Shown piece after piece: positions 1-11,448 of a stretch of 64,000 bases of DNA; within the stretch, counting starts at the first letter, position 1; every line of letters starts with the position of its first letter. The notes under the pieces were generated by a model. That model did not search any database and had not been told where the DNA came from. It saw nothing but the letters and a program-made list of their open reading frames with translations. A program made the translations under genes and the position numbers. The DNA is from Hirsutella rhossiliensis. Lineage: Eukaryota; Ascomycota; Sordariomycetes; Hypocreales; Ophiocordycipitaceae. The stretch covers positions 2,542,001 through 2,606,000 of the forward strand of contig NW_025408671.1 of NCBI RefSeq assembly GCF_020360975.1, read 5' to 3'.

Positions 1-431
1 CTTGCTGCTCATGGCTCATTCAGGGCTCATTCAGGTGCCCGATGCATCTAGAATCCACTCGCTGGTCCTTCGATGCGTCAGTTGCTTTTCCGTGCTGCAC
101 TCTCCAGGATGCCAGGGCATGGGGGGGGGAGAAAGAGGGGACATATCCATGTCGGCCATGGCAAGGCGTCACCCAATCAATAGTCGCCCCGCGCAAACCA
201 AACAACCCGGGTTACGGTACGGTAAACGGTGCCTTTGCCACCCTCGTCGGCGTCGTGTCGCCTCGGGGCCGGTGGTGCCGAGGCCGCCAGCCAGGCCAGG
301 GGGGACATGCATGGGCTGCGCATCCCCGTCACGAGCTCCTGAAATACTTTGCGCCCGTGGAATCACGGTCGCGGACTTGCATTCAGGCGAGCCTGGAACA
401 CGTGATGGCTTGCGCACGGAGGCACAGTACC

Positions 432-450
432 GTACAGTATAGTACTGTAC
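432..450. repeat. Perfect inverted repeat, 8-bp arms and 3-nt spacer
   Basis: Arms GTACAGTA (432-439) and TACTGTAC (443-450) flank the spacer TAG. Further GTAC-rich halves lie on both sides (424-431 and 451-461), so the whole 40-bp block is made of nested GTAC palindromes. It lies in non-coding DNA. Confidence 0.85.
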
Positions 451-3400
451 AGTGCAGTACGCGTTGCGGAACAAAGCTGAACCAGGACTGATGTGTCCAT
501 GACAGCATTATTACTCCCATGTCAGTCTTGTCCGATGCCGTAAATGGTCGGGGCATAACCGTTAATACACTGCATGCACTCTATTCCACACTTTACTGAC
601 TGTAATTATTACCGTACATGACAGAAGGCGAGACGACTGTCCTCCCTTGCATCACCTTGACGCGGACTCTCCCGGCTGCTGCCCCCGCGGGCTGCTTGGT
701 CGGATATATTGCACCGTATCGCGAGGCATCAAAGAGACTTCCAATTCGCATGAGCGAGCCAAGAGCTACGGACCCATGCATCATCTCCCGAGACTTGGTA
801 CTATCGTGGGAATACCCACAGTCGATTACGCCAGCGTCTGCTATTGCCCAGGCCTTTGGTGGACAGCTTATTTCGAGCCTCTATATCGGCCTGCTTTACT
901 CCGTAGGGGTAGTCTTGCACGATATGAAAAGTGGAAAGGCAGGGCATCTGTCAAGACGACTGGCCGTGTGGCAGCCAATCAAGCCAAGTCCGCGTATGTT
1001 TCAACCTGGATCCGGACATACCGGAGAGTCGAAGCCGCCGGCGCACAGCATGCAGTTTGATTTCTTGTCCGACCGACATGCAGGCGCATGTGTACATACA
1101 GTTACGAACGGAGAGACTGCCGGCGCAAAGTGCAGACGGGAAAAACGCTCTGCATGCCACCTACCGCATGTACAGTATGTACATAAACCTGGCTTATTAC
1201 CGGTCGGCGGGAATCGTGGGATTTGGAGATTGGACTGGCTCGGCACGTGGCTGCCACGGCGCCATTCTCAAGCGACGACGAAGTCTCTTTGCCGTGCAAT
1301 TTCCCATCCCCTTGTATCGCTCCGGGATGATGGACGCCGCGCGCCGCAGTGGGGCCTGGCACGTCCGGTCGGTGCTTTGCCACGCCAACCCGTCGGCCGG
1401 CCGAGCCGGGACGGGACGGGTGCTTGGCCTGTTTTGGTGGAACAACGTACCATGGGCTCGCGATGGCCTCTCCCCAGAGCCGTAGATCCATGGCTCGAGC
1501 GTCTTTTGTGCAGCTGTGCGAGAGAGCTCTGGGGCATGAGAGTAGGGACGAGCAATCCATCCCCGGCCTTTGCCTACTATATCGACGACAGCACATTGGC
1601 CGCTGCCGAGTCACCAACTAGCCGCCGAGGCTTGGTACGATTTAATTGGAATCGAGAGACTGTCTTGCCCATGCCATCCCTGTTTGGGCTACTGCGAGGA
1701 ATGGATGGGCAACGGCGACAATTAAGCTTCTACCGTGCGCTGCTTCTAGAAAGTAGAAACCACGTTTTGTCACAATCTCCACATACCACAAAGAGCAGAT
1801 GATTTGCATCTGCGTCTCACCGTCTTTGTCACCTTCTAGGCCGTTGTCGGACGCCGATTTTCAGGCCCCACGGAAGAGCGGATCCTTTGTCTCGACGGCG
1901 GCTTGTTGGATTGGGTAAACGTGGAGTCGATCCGGCGCGCCCTTTTGGATGGTTTTGTGAGACATACCAATGTCCAGCGCAGCCATGTGACGAGAAAACA
2001 CCCGGAACTACGTCAATACAAAGGACTGGCGATATACAGTATATGAAGTGCATGCATATGATGCAACCACGAGTGCATCAGCCATGGGGGTTTCCAGGGC
2101 TGGACGAGGCGCGGCAACGGCCTGCCAGCTCTGCTCAGCGCTGAGCGCCTGCGTGAGGGCGAATATGCATCTGCCTGTCGGTGCATCCAGATGACTGTGT
2201 GTACTGTACGAGTGCTCCGTAGGCACCGAGACGAGCTACGGGACGGCATAGCCAAGGACGACGCCGTACACATGCATCCAAAAGCACCGAATGGCTGCGT
2301 GCGTGTGTAGGGATCGCAGTCGGGAATCCTGCTCGGGCTCCCAGATACCTCTGTACCAGCCATCACCACCATCATCCCCATGTCGTCCGCTGGAACATGG
2401 GGCTGGCTGCCGCGCCCCCACGGTTGACAGCCCAAAGAGGGCATAACACGAAGTAACGTGTGCATATACGTTTGTGACGGCGCCAATGGCTGGGGACTGG
2501 CCTGCGCCGTGAGCTCGCGCTTGCATACACCGCGGGTGTGGACAAAGAATACCCGTGCAGAGGGGGGTTAAACCTCCGTGGTCTGGGTCTCTTGTTTGCC
2601 TCGCCGGCCAGCAAACGGGGGAATCTTGACTGACTCTTGTGGTTTTGAAACCAAGAGAGAGAGACACTGCCGGCCGCTGTGGTCCGGAAACGCGGGGGTG
2701 CGCTTTATGATTCAGAGATAATGCTCCATAAGACAGACGGCTGGATGACAGACACACGGGCACCAGGTAGCCGGACGTGGCTTCTCGAAGCCGTGTCAGC
2801 CGACTGAGACTGACCTCTCAGCCCTTGCACGACTCGCAGCTGTCGTTCCTTTCGCCTCGCGCCTAGCGGGAGACTCGAGGAAACAGGTCCGAAACACTGA
2901 CACTGCCACGTCAGACTTGGGAGTCCCTTCGAGAAGGCTTCTAGGCCCCTCCCCGCTGGCAACCTCGAATGTTTGGTAGCCTTGCTCCATGAGCACGCAT
3001 TAACAGAGCCCAGGCTGTCGTGTATGTACTGCAGTATCAAGTCTTGCTCGCCATGATGAAATTCAGGGCTTGGATGCCGGGCAGGGCGATACACTACGTG
3101 ACCCCAGATCCCTGCATCCATTACCTAAACTTGCAGCACGTACTGATACATACGGCCACACCTGCTTGAAAGCATCCGATCCCGTCCGATCTCGGGAAAT
3201 TAACCAGGCAAGGGGCAGATTAGTAGTTGGGTCGGTGACGACCAGCGAATACCGGCTGCTGTATGTTTTTTGTTAGTTTCTTTTTGCGATTTTTTCTCAT
3301 TTTCCTGTAAATATTTCCGTCTTGCGCGATGATGAATTGCTGGTGAGCGAGTGCAAACTCAGGGTAGAGGTACGGGACGTAGGGGTTGTGTGATGCAGGA

Positions 3401-4465
3401 AGATGCTTTCATGCAGGGAAGAAAAAACGAGACATGACGGTAGACGGAGAAATACGTACTGTACGGCCATCCCCTGTTATCTACACCGTGTGATATCACG
3501 AGTCCATAAAAGAAGTACCGCGGTAGAGTCAAGGGGATGGATTTACAGAGGAAAAAATAAATACATATTCACTGTACAGTACAGCCTCAAGATCTTGAAG
3601 GGACGTGAATAGCTGCGCTCGTTTAAAGACAAGCCACTGTGCAAATAGCACGGCGTCAAGACTTCGTCATTGGGGTCACCACCAGGACACGTGCTCCGTC
3701 ATCTACCACAAAGTGCCGACTGCGTCCTGGCGCCTCGAAAGAAACAGGCGAAGAAAAGATTTTCCAACGACGCAGCGAATCAAACAACAGATGAATGAAA
3801 CCGTCTGTGCGCGCAGCTCCATCGATGCACCAGAGGCACCACGCGCGCGCGCGCGAGCTGCAGCCCATCAGCCGCAATTCGAGGCACCGCAGACACACAA
3901 GTTTGCCGCGTGGCATGCCATCAGGGGGGTTGTTTCGATTCGCGGCACACGCAGTCTGCGCACACATCACGGGGGCTCCAAACCTTCTTGACATGGCGGC
4001 ATCCTGCCCCCTTATCGCCAAAGGCGAGTCGCGCAAGTCTGCCCCGGCTGGGCCTCATGACATGGGCGGCCGGTCGTCGGTTCCGAGACGTCGGCGTGGG
4101 ATAATAAATATCTCCTGACAGCCCATGCCCCCAGTGTTCCCGGGCCGAGCAGAGCACGATTCGAAACCACACACCACGCTTTCACACGACGACGCCGACG
4201 AGGATACCCTGTGTCGTCCTGCTACACCCACCCGCTCCCGCTCTCCGTGGCGCCTGGTCGAGTGCCTGTCGCCGTCTTGGGCGTAGGCTCTGTTGAGACG
4301 GTTGCTTCAAACCGGGAAATTTCCCTACTTTGACAGCCATCACGGATCCCAGCGTGCCGTTCGTCTAGCCAGTTATGCACGACCCAATACGGACGCTGAC
4401 GAGGGGATCCCGGCCTCAGGCCAAGTCGTCTTCCCCGGGGCATGGACGGCTGTTCCGTCTCGGCT

Positions 4466-4510
4466 CAAGCGAGGAGGACTCAAGCCAGGAGGACTCAAGC
4501 CAGGAGGACA
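4466..4510. repeat. 15-bp tandem repeat, three copies
   Basis: Three consecutive copies of the unit CAAGCCAGGAGGACT, with one mismatch in the first copy and one in the last. It is in non-coding DNA, and its length is a multiple of three, so it stays open in the frames that cross it. Confidence 0.85.
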
Positions 4511-6620
4511 TTATGGCCGGGAGCACCCCGGGCCCGAGCCTCCGTATTGCACTGCCGTCCGTCTGTATGTATGTACAGTATGTATTCTCCGGCCAGGATG
4601 CATCGCCGCGGCATCATGTCCACCCGAGCTGCACGGTAGCATCGTGGCATACCACGCTGTGTAATTGTCCACACCTATCGGCTGCCCGCTCCCCGCCTGT
4701 CCTTTCGCTGCTGCCTGATACCCTGGATCAAACTCTGGTGTGTAGGGGTAGGCATAAGTTACTATGTCAGGTGGTCGGTCGTGACCATACACGCCCATGC
4801 TACAAGGCAGAGCGCGGGAGCGCCTCGCAGAAAGGGCTGGCTACTCTCGATTCCCCGAGACGGACTCGTAAAAAATGCGCGCCCGTTCTTGGCAAAACAT
4901 CCTCGTCCCCTTACTGCAGCCACATGCAAGCTTCCCAAGCTGCAGAGAGATCCACCGCCGTCCGGGAAAAGGGGGCAAGAAACAAAGCCGAGCAGGAAGA
5001 AACCGAACCCGCGCTGCCACTCTGTCTTTTCGACTTATATCAGCCCCAGCTCGATCCACCCCAGCAGCCGTGGTAGGCAAGGGGAGCGCTTGCCGGGCAG
5101 CTACAATACGGTTATCCCCTCTCTGCTCCTTGGCAGAATAGCCCACATCATCTTCAACTGCGGCGCTGTATCACCTCGTTTGGAGCATACGTAGATCCTC
5201 ATCGGCGCCGATCTGTCGCCCTCTTCCACCGGCCGTTCCGGGAGAGATCAAGCAGCACCGTCGGAAATCTCCCCGTCTGGCTGAAATGGGCCGGCCAAGG
5301 GGAAAAAAAAAAGACGGACAAAACTCCACCCTCCCCCTCACCGACGCATAAAGTCGTGTGGGCCGGCTGTGAAGATCATTTGATGAGGGTCGTCTATTAT
5401 GCATCCCGAGTTAAGCTATCTAGAGCAGGCAGTCGATTCCCGGCCAAGGCCGCACGGGAGAGGATCACGCCGGCGACAGTCCCCAACGCCGGCCTCCTTG
5501 TCTGCGGCTACAAGGTTTTTGCCTGCATCCCCCTCCGAGAACCAATTGCAGCAGCCAAGTGACGGGGCAGGAGGAGGAAGCGTGCGGACCGGCATTGTGA
5601 ACGTCAAACGGCCCGCTCTCCCTTGTCTGTGTAAAAACCGCGCATTGTAACATGAGGAGCCGGGAGACAAGGCCCGTGGGCCAGCAGACCTTATCGTCCG
5701 TCGCCAGCCTCCCGCCACTTGTGTGTACCAAACAGCCGTGTCTCTCCCATCTCAGCGTCATCGACGGACGGGCGGACCCCGTGGATAGGTCTGTCGCCGT
5801 CTGCTACTGGCGTGGCCGACCATGGGGCATTGTCGGCGGCAACTGAGAGAATATTGCAAATAATACTGGTGTAAGAGACTGAATTGGACACCCGTGTCCT
5901 CCACTTGGCGGCGCCTCGACACTGTAGCATCCTCGATGTCATATATAATATATGGATATAGACTGTATAGACTGTATATATCAAAGGCAATTCCGTTGGG
6001 CACCTGGAAAATGATGAACGGTGCACGGTCTGGACCGATAACCAGACACATGCAGCTCAAAATTCTATATCGAACCGTGCGGAGCGCCAAGGGGGAAAAC
6101 AAGGCTCGAAATTGTGACCGGGTGCAGCCATGGTCTGATGTTCCTGAGCAATCTGCAGCCATGGCATGATGGATTGTCTAGAGCTCTTCCAACAGCCACG
6201 ACTAGGCGTGGATTCGTCAACAGCAATAGCCAGGAATAATGCTGAGCGGGACTGGCTATGAGAAAAAACCGCGGGCCTTGTCTGCCCACTGTCATTGGCA
6301 TTATGCCATGGCCAAGGTGTCGTCAAAGGTGATTCCTGGCCGCTATGGCCTCTTGGAAATAAAGAGAACGAGAGAGACACGAGTGGTCGGCCTTGTCTGC
6401 TGAGAAAGAGTCAACATGGGATTGTCATAGCGCTGGAGCCCCATATTCAGCTGGGTTGACTCTGGTGGCGTATGCCGGTCGCCTGGGACGTCCGGGCATC
6501 CCGAAATTTGCAGTCCCTGCTTGTTCTCGTCCATCACGAACCGTCCCGTTGGCATACACTGCGTCGCTCGGACGAGATGACCAGCGTCCCGAAAACATTG
6601 CTCAGTCCCCGCGTCCGGCT

Positions 6621-7562
6621 CTACTTCTTGGTAAAGAAGCTAGACCGCGGCTTCGCTGCCGTCCGATTCCTCTGGAGTAACCGGTCCCTTGCGCTCAGAG
6701 AATATCGCTTCACCTTGGGCGCCAAACGCTCGTCCAGCTTGGCGGCCACCCGGTACACTGTAGACCCTATCCTTTCGTCTTGTGGCCCCCTGTCCAGGCG
6801 CGTCAGCCTCTTCTCGACAGCCTCGACCTTTCTCTGCCTTGGCTGCGCGCTCCTGTCACTGATTTTGCTATCGTCTGCTTCGTCCTCGCTAGACGAGTCG
6901 TCGGTGAGGAACTCCAGGGGCAATAGACTTGGAACCTGGACCCTATCTGTCCGCTTCCTCCTGCCCGCGGCCTCTCGTTTCTTGGTTGACGGGGCATCAT
7001 CCTCACTGTCATGTGAGATGGCAGCGGCAGCTTGACCTGCCTTTTTGCGCTCTTCTGCCTGTTTTTTAAGGAGGACGTCGCGCTCTTGGCGTTTTCGCTT
7101 CTCGGCCGTGGCTTGTCTAGACGATGTGATTAGAGATACATCTTTGCTTTTGGACGGACAAGTGACCGCAACGGGCCTGTAAGCAAAGGGGAGCAGGACT
7201 TACTCTCGGGCGGCTCTTTGAGTGGCCTGTGCAGACTTCTTCATATCTGACGCAACTTGCGCCGTCGAGACCGCTTCAGGGGCGTCGTCGTCACTTTCGT
7301 CACTAAGCTCCTGTTCCGCAGTGCCCAGCACGACCGTCTCGCCTGCCGGGGCCGGTGCCGCTACCGGCTGGTCTGCGTTGTCATCGTCGTCAAAGGTGAT
7401 GAGCGTGCCCTTGCCGGCAGCCTTCTGGGCCGGCGGCTCGTCGGCTCTGGATCGCATGGGGAGCTTCTGTCGCTTGGGAGATACCTCGACGGAGGCTGCT
7501 TCCTGGGTCTTTCCGGCCGACTGCTCCAGGGCAGCCTTTCGCTTACGGGTCTGCACCACCAT
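6621..7562 (-). CDS. utp16: UTP16/BUD21-like U3 snoRNP-associated protein
   Basis: Two exons, 7562-7204 and 7116-6621, joined by an 87-nt intron (GTAAGT donor, TCTAATC branch-like site, TAG acceptor). The product is 284 aa. The ATG at 7562 opens MVVQTRKRK; further in-frame codons lie upstream but without a better start. The N-terminal half is low-complexity, acidic and Lys-rich with bipartite basic nuclear signals (RKRK, PKRQK). The second exon has a Lys/Arg-rich coiled stretch, the block LLPLEFLTDD followed by an acidic run, and a basic C-terminus. This layout matches the fungal U3_snoRNA_assoc family (yeast Bud21/Utp16), which belongs to the SSU processome for 18S rRNA maturation in the nucleolus. 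Family assignment rests on the pattern, not on catalytic residues. It is divergent from the TPR-like gene, 544 bp away. Confidence 0.72.
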
Positions 7563-8106
7563 CTTGTTGGGTGAGTGTGCTGTAGGCGGCGGGTGTCCTT
7601 CGAGATTGCCTGGCGGCTTTTGAGGCGAGATTTCCGTGTGTGGAACGCTGATTGACAGTAACTTCGGATGCACTAGATGTCGGCGCGGCAAATATTCTCC
7701 TGTAGGGGGTGGCAGCTCGCGTTCGTAGTCGTTGAAGCCGAGAGTGAAAAGCGCAATTCTTTGGAAGAAATATTCCAGCGGGGCCGTTTCTCGGTGAGCA
7801 GGAGCTTCACCTTGCCGGCCGCTGGACTTGATTGGTCCAGTGGCCTAGTGGGGCGCCATCTCGTCTTTGTCCGCATTCCTTCACCTCATTTGCATCACCA
7901 CCGTCAACGCCTGCCTCGCTGCAGCAATTTTCAGGTTATTTGCGCCAAATCAGTACCCTGAGTCTTCAGTTACAACTCACGGTTTCTCAGAGCCCCAAGT
8001 CCATCGTCGATTCCCTGGTTGGCAGACCCGAAAAGATGAGCAGCAGGTGATGGAGAGAGCACCCTGAGACTCAAGACACGGATATCAAGCCACACCCTTG
8101 TTGAAA
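7563..8106. promoter_or_regulatory. Divergent intergenic region between UTP16-like and TPR-like genes
   Basis: A 544-bp shared 5' region between two divergently transcribed genes. It must hold both promoters and both 5' UTRs. I see no diagnostic TATA box or named operator. Confidence 0.55.
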
Positions 8107-9186
8107 ATGGCAGCGCGTTGTTGCCCAGTGGCCCGTGGTCTGTGCCGAAGGCCCCAGTTGGCAGCTTTTTCTCGTCGCTTGGGCCACACGGCCGGAGCCC
8201 ATCCTCCTTGGAACGTCGGCCAGAGGCGAGCATACGACACGCTTCGTGCACCCAGGAACGCCTTCAGCGCCGACAACCTGAGCATGGAAGAATTCCCTCG
8301 CGAGTCCTTTCATCAAATCGTCTCCCAGGATCCCGAGGTTTTCCATCGCCTGTCGGCGGATGGGTACTATGACTGCGCCCAGATGATCTCGGAAGCCGTC
8401 CGGCAAGGCGCGAGCCCCTGGGCCATCTCGTTCGGCCGTGGTAAGCACCCGCCCCTGGCCGCGGAATTGCCCCCTTCGACGACTCATACTCATACGTGTG
8501 ATGTAGGGAAAGAGATTCCCGCTGACGTTCTGCACGACCTGGGCTGCATCATGCGTCACAACCCCGGCACGCGGGGCGCCGTCTGGAGCATGGTCATGTG
8601 GGCATCCGCCTCGGAGTTGGGATACGTCCCGTCCACCATATCACTGGCCCGGAACCTCATCATGTCCGACTTGTACTTGGCCATAGCGCAGATGGGCAAA
8701 GCCGAGGCTCGTTTCCGGCAGCTGGTGGCCAGGGGCAAGGACCCCAACGCTCTGATGGTCGAGGGTCAGTGGCTCTTCAAGCAGGGCCGCTTCGAAGCCG
8801 CGGTGGCCATGCTCCAACGAGCGCTCAAGGCGGGGTCATCGGGCTTCGAGTGGAAGTGGACCTGCCTGCTCTGGCTTGGCAGAGCATTCTTGAAGCTGGG
8901 GCGGACAGAGAAGGCGACTGAGGTGTTTGAGCCCTTGGCCGAGTTCGGCTACGTCGATGCCAATGTCGAGCTGGCCAAGCTGCTGAGGACGACTGACCCA
9001 GATCGGGCCCAGCAGCACATGTACATTGCGGGTTGTAGAGGCTCGACTGAAATGTTCACCTTCTTGTCCGAGATGGCTCTCGAGGCGGCTCTCGCGACGC
9101 AGGCTACCGACACACGAAGCAGCAAAGAAAGCCGTCGGTGGGCAGTTGAGTGGTCTCGGTTGGCCAATTGGCGGGCCGACTACTGA
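8107..9186 (+). CDS. Mitochondrial-type TPR/Sel1-like helical-repeat protein
   Basis: Two exons, 8107-8440 and 8507-9186, give 337 aa. The 66-nt intron (GTAAGC donor, TGTAG acceptor) is a multiple of three and has no stop, so the unspliced frame is also open; the canonical borders and the poor quality of the intervening peptide favour splicing. The ATG at 8107 begins an Arg-rich, acid-free leader (MAARCCPVARGLCRRPQ) typical of a mitochondrial presequence. Residues of roughly 185-310 form paired helices with TPR-like spacing (for example LFKQGRFEAAVAMLQRAL and LGRAFLKLGRTEKATEVF). Such repeats usually scaffold protein complexes. I do not recognise an orthologue with a known job, so function is unassigned. 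It converges on the photolyase gene, with 336 bp between stop codons. Confidence 0.78.
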   Translation: MAARCCPVARGLCRRPQLAAFSRRLGHTAGAHPPWNVGQRRAYDTLRAPRNAFSADNLSMEEFPRESFHQIVSQDPEVFHRLSADGYYDCAQMISEAVRQGASPWAISFGRGKHPPLAAELPPSTTHTHTCDVGKEIPADVLHDLGCIMRHNPGTRGAVWSMVMWASASELGYVPSTISLARNLIMSDLYLAIAQMGKAEARFRQLVARGKDPNALMVEGQWLFKQGRFEAAVAMLQRALKAGSSGFEWKWTCLLWLGRAFLKLGRTEKATEVFEPLAEFGYVDANVELAKLLRTTDPDRAQQHMYIAGCRGSTEMFTFLSEMALEAALATQATDTRSSKESRRWAVEWSRLANWRADY

Positions 9187-9522
9187 CCCTCGGAGCTTTC
9201 AACGATAGCCCGGCCGTGCTGCTTGGATATCGTCATACGTCGTGACGCCTTTTGCAGCCATGTTCTCCCGCCCGGGTGACCGAGCAGATCCAGCAGCGAC
9301 AGATGTTTAAACTCCCTCGGGCTCGTCCCCGACGCGTCAAGAATTCACTCGTGTCGGAAATTGGTTACTGGGCCGCATTTTGGGAAATGAGCTGTGGGCG
9401 ATGTATGGGCTGGGTGCAAATCTCACACAGTCACAGGTTGAGAGAAACTAGTTGCTCAAGTTTGGTTCGATTGCCTCCTCGCCATCACCCTTCGAGACCT
9501 TCGCCTCACCCTGGCACCCCGG
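9187..9522. other. Convergent 3' spacer
   Basis: 336 bp between two converging genes, presumably holding both 3' UTRs. I see no other element in it. Confidence 0.6.
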
Positions 9523-11448
9523 CTACTTCTTCTGCTTCTTTGGTCCAGCCTCGGAGCTGGCTTTGCGCGCGTGTCGCTTGTCTCCTGCCGACGGCTCCTC
9601 CTGGTCGGCCTCGTCCGCACCCGCGCCATCGTCGCTTCCATACTCGCCTCGCACCTCGCTTTCCTCGGGCGAGGGAAACAGCTCGCGCCAGGTGCCGTTG
9701 AGGACCCGGGGGTCGTCGCCGTGCAGGCCGACCCCGTATGCCTTCTTCATGGCCTCGATACAGACGCCGCGGCGCATGGAAAAGTCAAATATGGGCTTCG
9801 GGTACGTGCCCTCGTCGCGGCCCGAGAGCCCGTCGCCCGTCACGCGTACGCCGGCCTTTTTCTGGTCCTGGAGGGGCGCCTTCCAGGGCTCGTAGATGTA
9901 CTTTGCGTCGAGGTTTTTCAGCTCGGGCACCCAGCGGCGGATGAAGTCGCCCTCCTTGTCCCACTTCTGGCCAAAGGAGACGGGGCTATAGCAGCGAAAG
10001 TACTGGGCAAAGAAGGCGGTGCAAGACAGCCACTGCCAGTTGCCCGCGTTGCAGGCGGGCTCGTGGTCGAGGAGCCACTCCTCGAAGACGTCGGCGCCGC
10101 GCTCCCAGTCGACGTAGCAGCCGCCGCGGGTGAGGAAGCAGGCGACGGCGTGGCGGCCGAGGTGGTGGATCCAGCCCTCCTCGCAGAGCTGGCGCATGAG
10201 GGCGTCGATCCAGGGGAAGCCGGTGAGGCCGGCGCGCCAGCGCTGGAACCACGCCTCGGCCTCGTCCGAGTCGACGTGATAGTCGCCCGACGCCGCCGCC
10301 AGCCCCGTGTCCGAGTCGCGCTTGGAGGGGAGATGCCAAGGGATGAAGCGGCAGTAGCGGTTGCCGGCGGTCTGGGCGAATTCGGGCCCGATGGCCGCCT
10401 GGGCGGCAAAGTACATGTCCCGGAAGAGCAGCTGGCCGGTCAAGCTCGTCGGGGGGGTCGATGCGCCCTTGCCGTAGGCGTCGACGACGTCCTGGACGCG
10501 CCAGTAGAACTCGCGCACCGAGAGCGCGCCGAAGTGGAGGAAGGGCGACAGCAGGGTGGTCGACTGGGGCTCGAACTGGGCCGGGCTCGTCTTGGGCTTC
10601 TCAAAGGTGGCCGTGTACCTTTTGTCGCGGATGAGGTTGTCGAGCCGCTTCAGGGCAACGGTCTCGCCGCCGCGATGGGGCGTCGTTGCCGGGGGGAAGC
10701 CCAGCTCCTCCATCGTCTCGATGGCAAAGTCGTCGTTGGGGCCGGCGAGCTTTCGGTACGCCGACTCCGGGTCTGTCCTGCGGTCGGCGTTGTGGTCGGG
10801 CTTGGCGTTGGGCGGGTCATGCTCGAAGTCGACGGGCATCTCGCCCGGGTCCGGGAGGTGGTCGGGGGCCGGCACGGGGCGCGGGACGGGGCCGAGCTTT
10901 GCGCCGGCGGCCTGCAGCTGGGCCATGGACATGGTGGGCTTGCCGGCGTGCTTCTCGACCAAGGCGTCGCTGTCCCAGAGGGTCCTGCCGGGGCGGACGA
11001 CAACCTCGACGCCGGCGTCGCGGGCCGCCTTTTCAACGAGGGTGTCACGCTCGCGGCCATAGGCGTCTGTGTCCTTTTCGAAGACCAGGTGAGTGACCTT
11101 CCAGGCCTTGAAGAGCTTGGGCAGCAGCGTCTGGGGCGCCTCGCGGAGGACGAAGAGCTTGGACTTTGGGTTGAGCTTGGTGAGGGAGCGCGAGAGATCG
11201 TTTTGGCAGTCCAGCCTGCGCCGGGTGTGTGCGCATTACATGGTCAGGCCCAGGCCTCTCGACTGGAAAGAGACTCACAGGAACTGCCATCGGTTCAGAC
11301 CGCCCCGTTTCCGGTAGACGTAGTGAGGGTCCCAGGTGAAGATGGGCCAGAGCACGGCGGGCTGCAGGTCAAGGGCGGCCTTGAGAGCGGGCGAGTCGTG
11401 GAGGCGCAGGTCGGTCCGAAACCAGTAGATGACGCGCGGCTTGGTCAT
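9523..11448 (-). CDS. (6-4) photolyase / animal-type cryptochrome
   Basis: Two exons, 11448-11279 and 11215-9523, with a 63-nt intron (GTGAGT donor, GCGCAG acceptor) give 620 aa. The start MTKPRVIYWFRTDLRLHDSP is the classic photolyase N-terminus, followed by WQFLLDCQNDLSRSLTKLN across the splice junction. Residues of about 330-550 form the FAD-binding helical domain, including LSPFLHFGALS, GFPWIDALMRQL, EGWIHHLGRH (about 403-412), NWQWLSCTAFFAQ and FIRRWVPELKNL. The HHLxRH block carries the two histidines needed by (6-4) photolyases, which favours light-driven repair of (6-4) pyrimidine photoproducts over a pure sensory role. The C-terminal tail is acidic and then Lys-rich (PKKQKK), likely a nuclear signal. 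In Trichoderma the comparable gene is called cry1. Light induction is expected for the family but not read from this sequence. Confidence 0.93.

Larger units (their letters stand above)
1..6620. other. Gene-poor left-hand stretch, no supportable gene
   Basis: I can support no gene in this 6.6-kb stretch. It holds several overlapping open frames on both strands, the longest being a 394-codon ATG frame at 618-1802 (+). None shows a recognisable domain or a coherent intron pattern, and the translations are rich in Arg, Pro, Ser and Trp, as chance frames in GC-rich DNA tend to be. Short palindromes of the GTACAGTA type recur at about 432, 1171, 2035, 3457, 3575 and 4574. A 15-bp tandem repeat lies at 4466-4510. 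An AT-rich patch with a doubled TAGACTGTA lies near 5940-5982. The right end is the 3' flank of the UTP16-like gene. Confidence 0.6.

Noticed and set aside
10686..11096. Long frames antisense to the photolyase, one of them spanning 9571-11604 on the plus strand
   Set aside because: They are mirror frames of a GC-rich coding sequence; the minus-strand photolyase has all family motifs and proper splicing.
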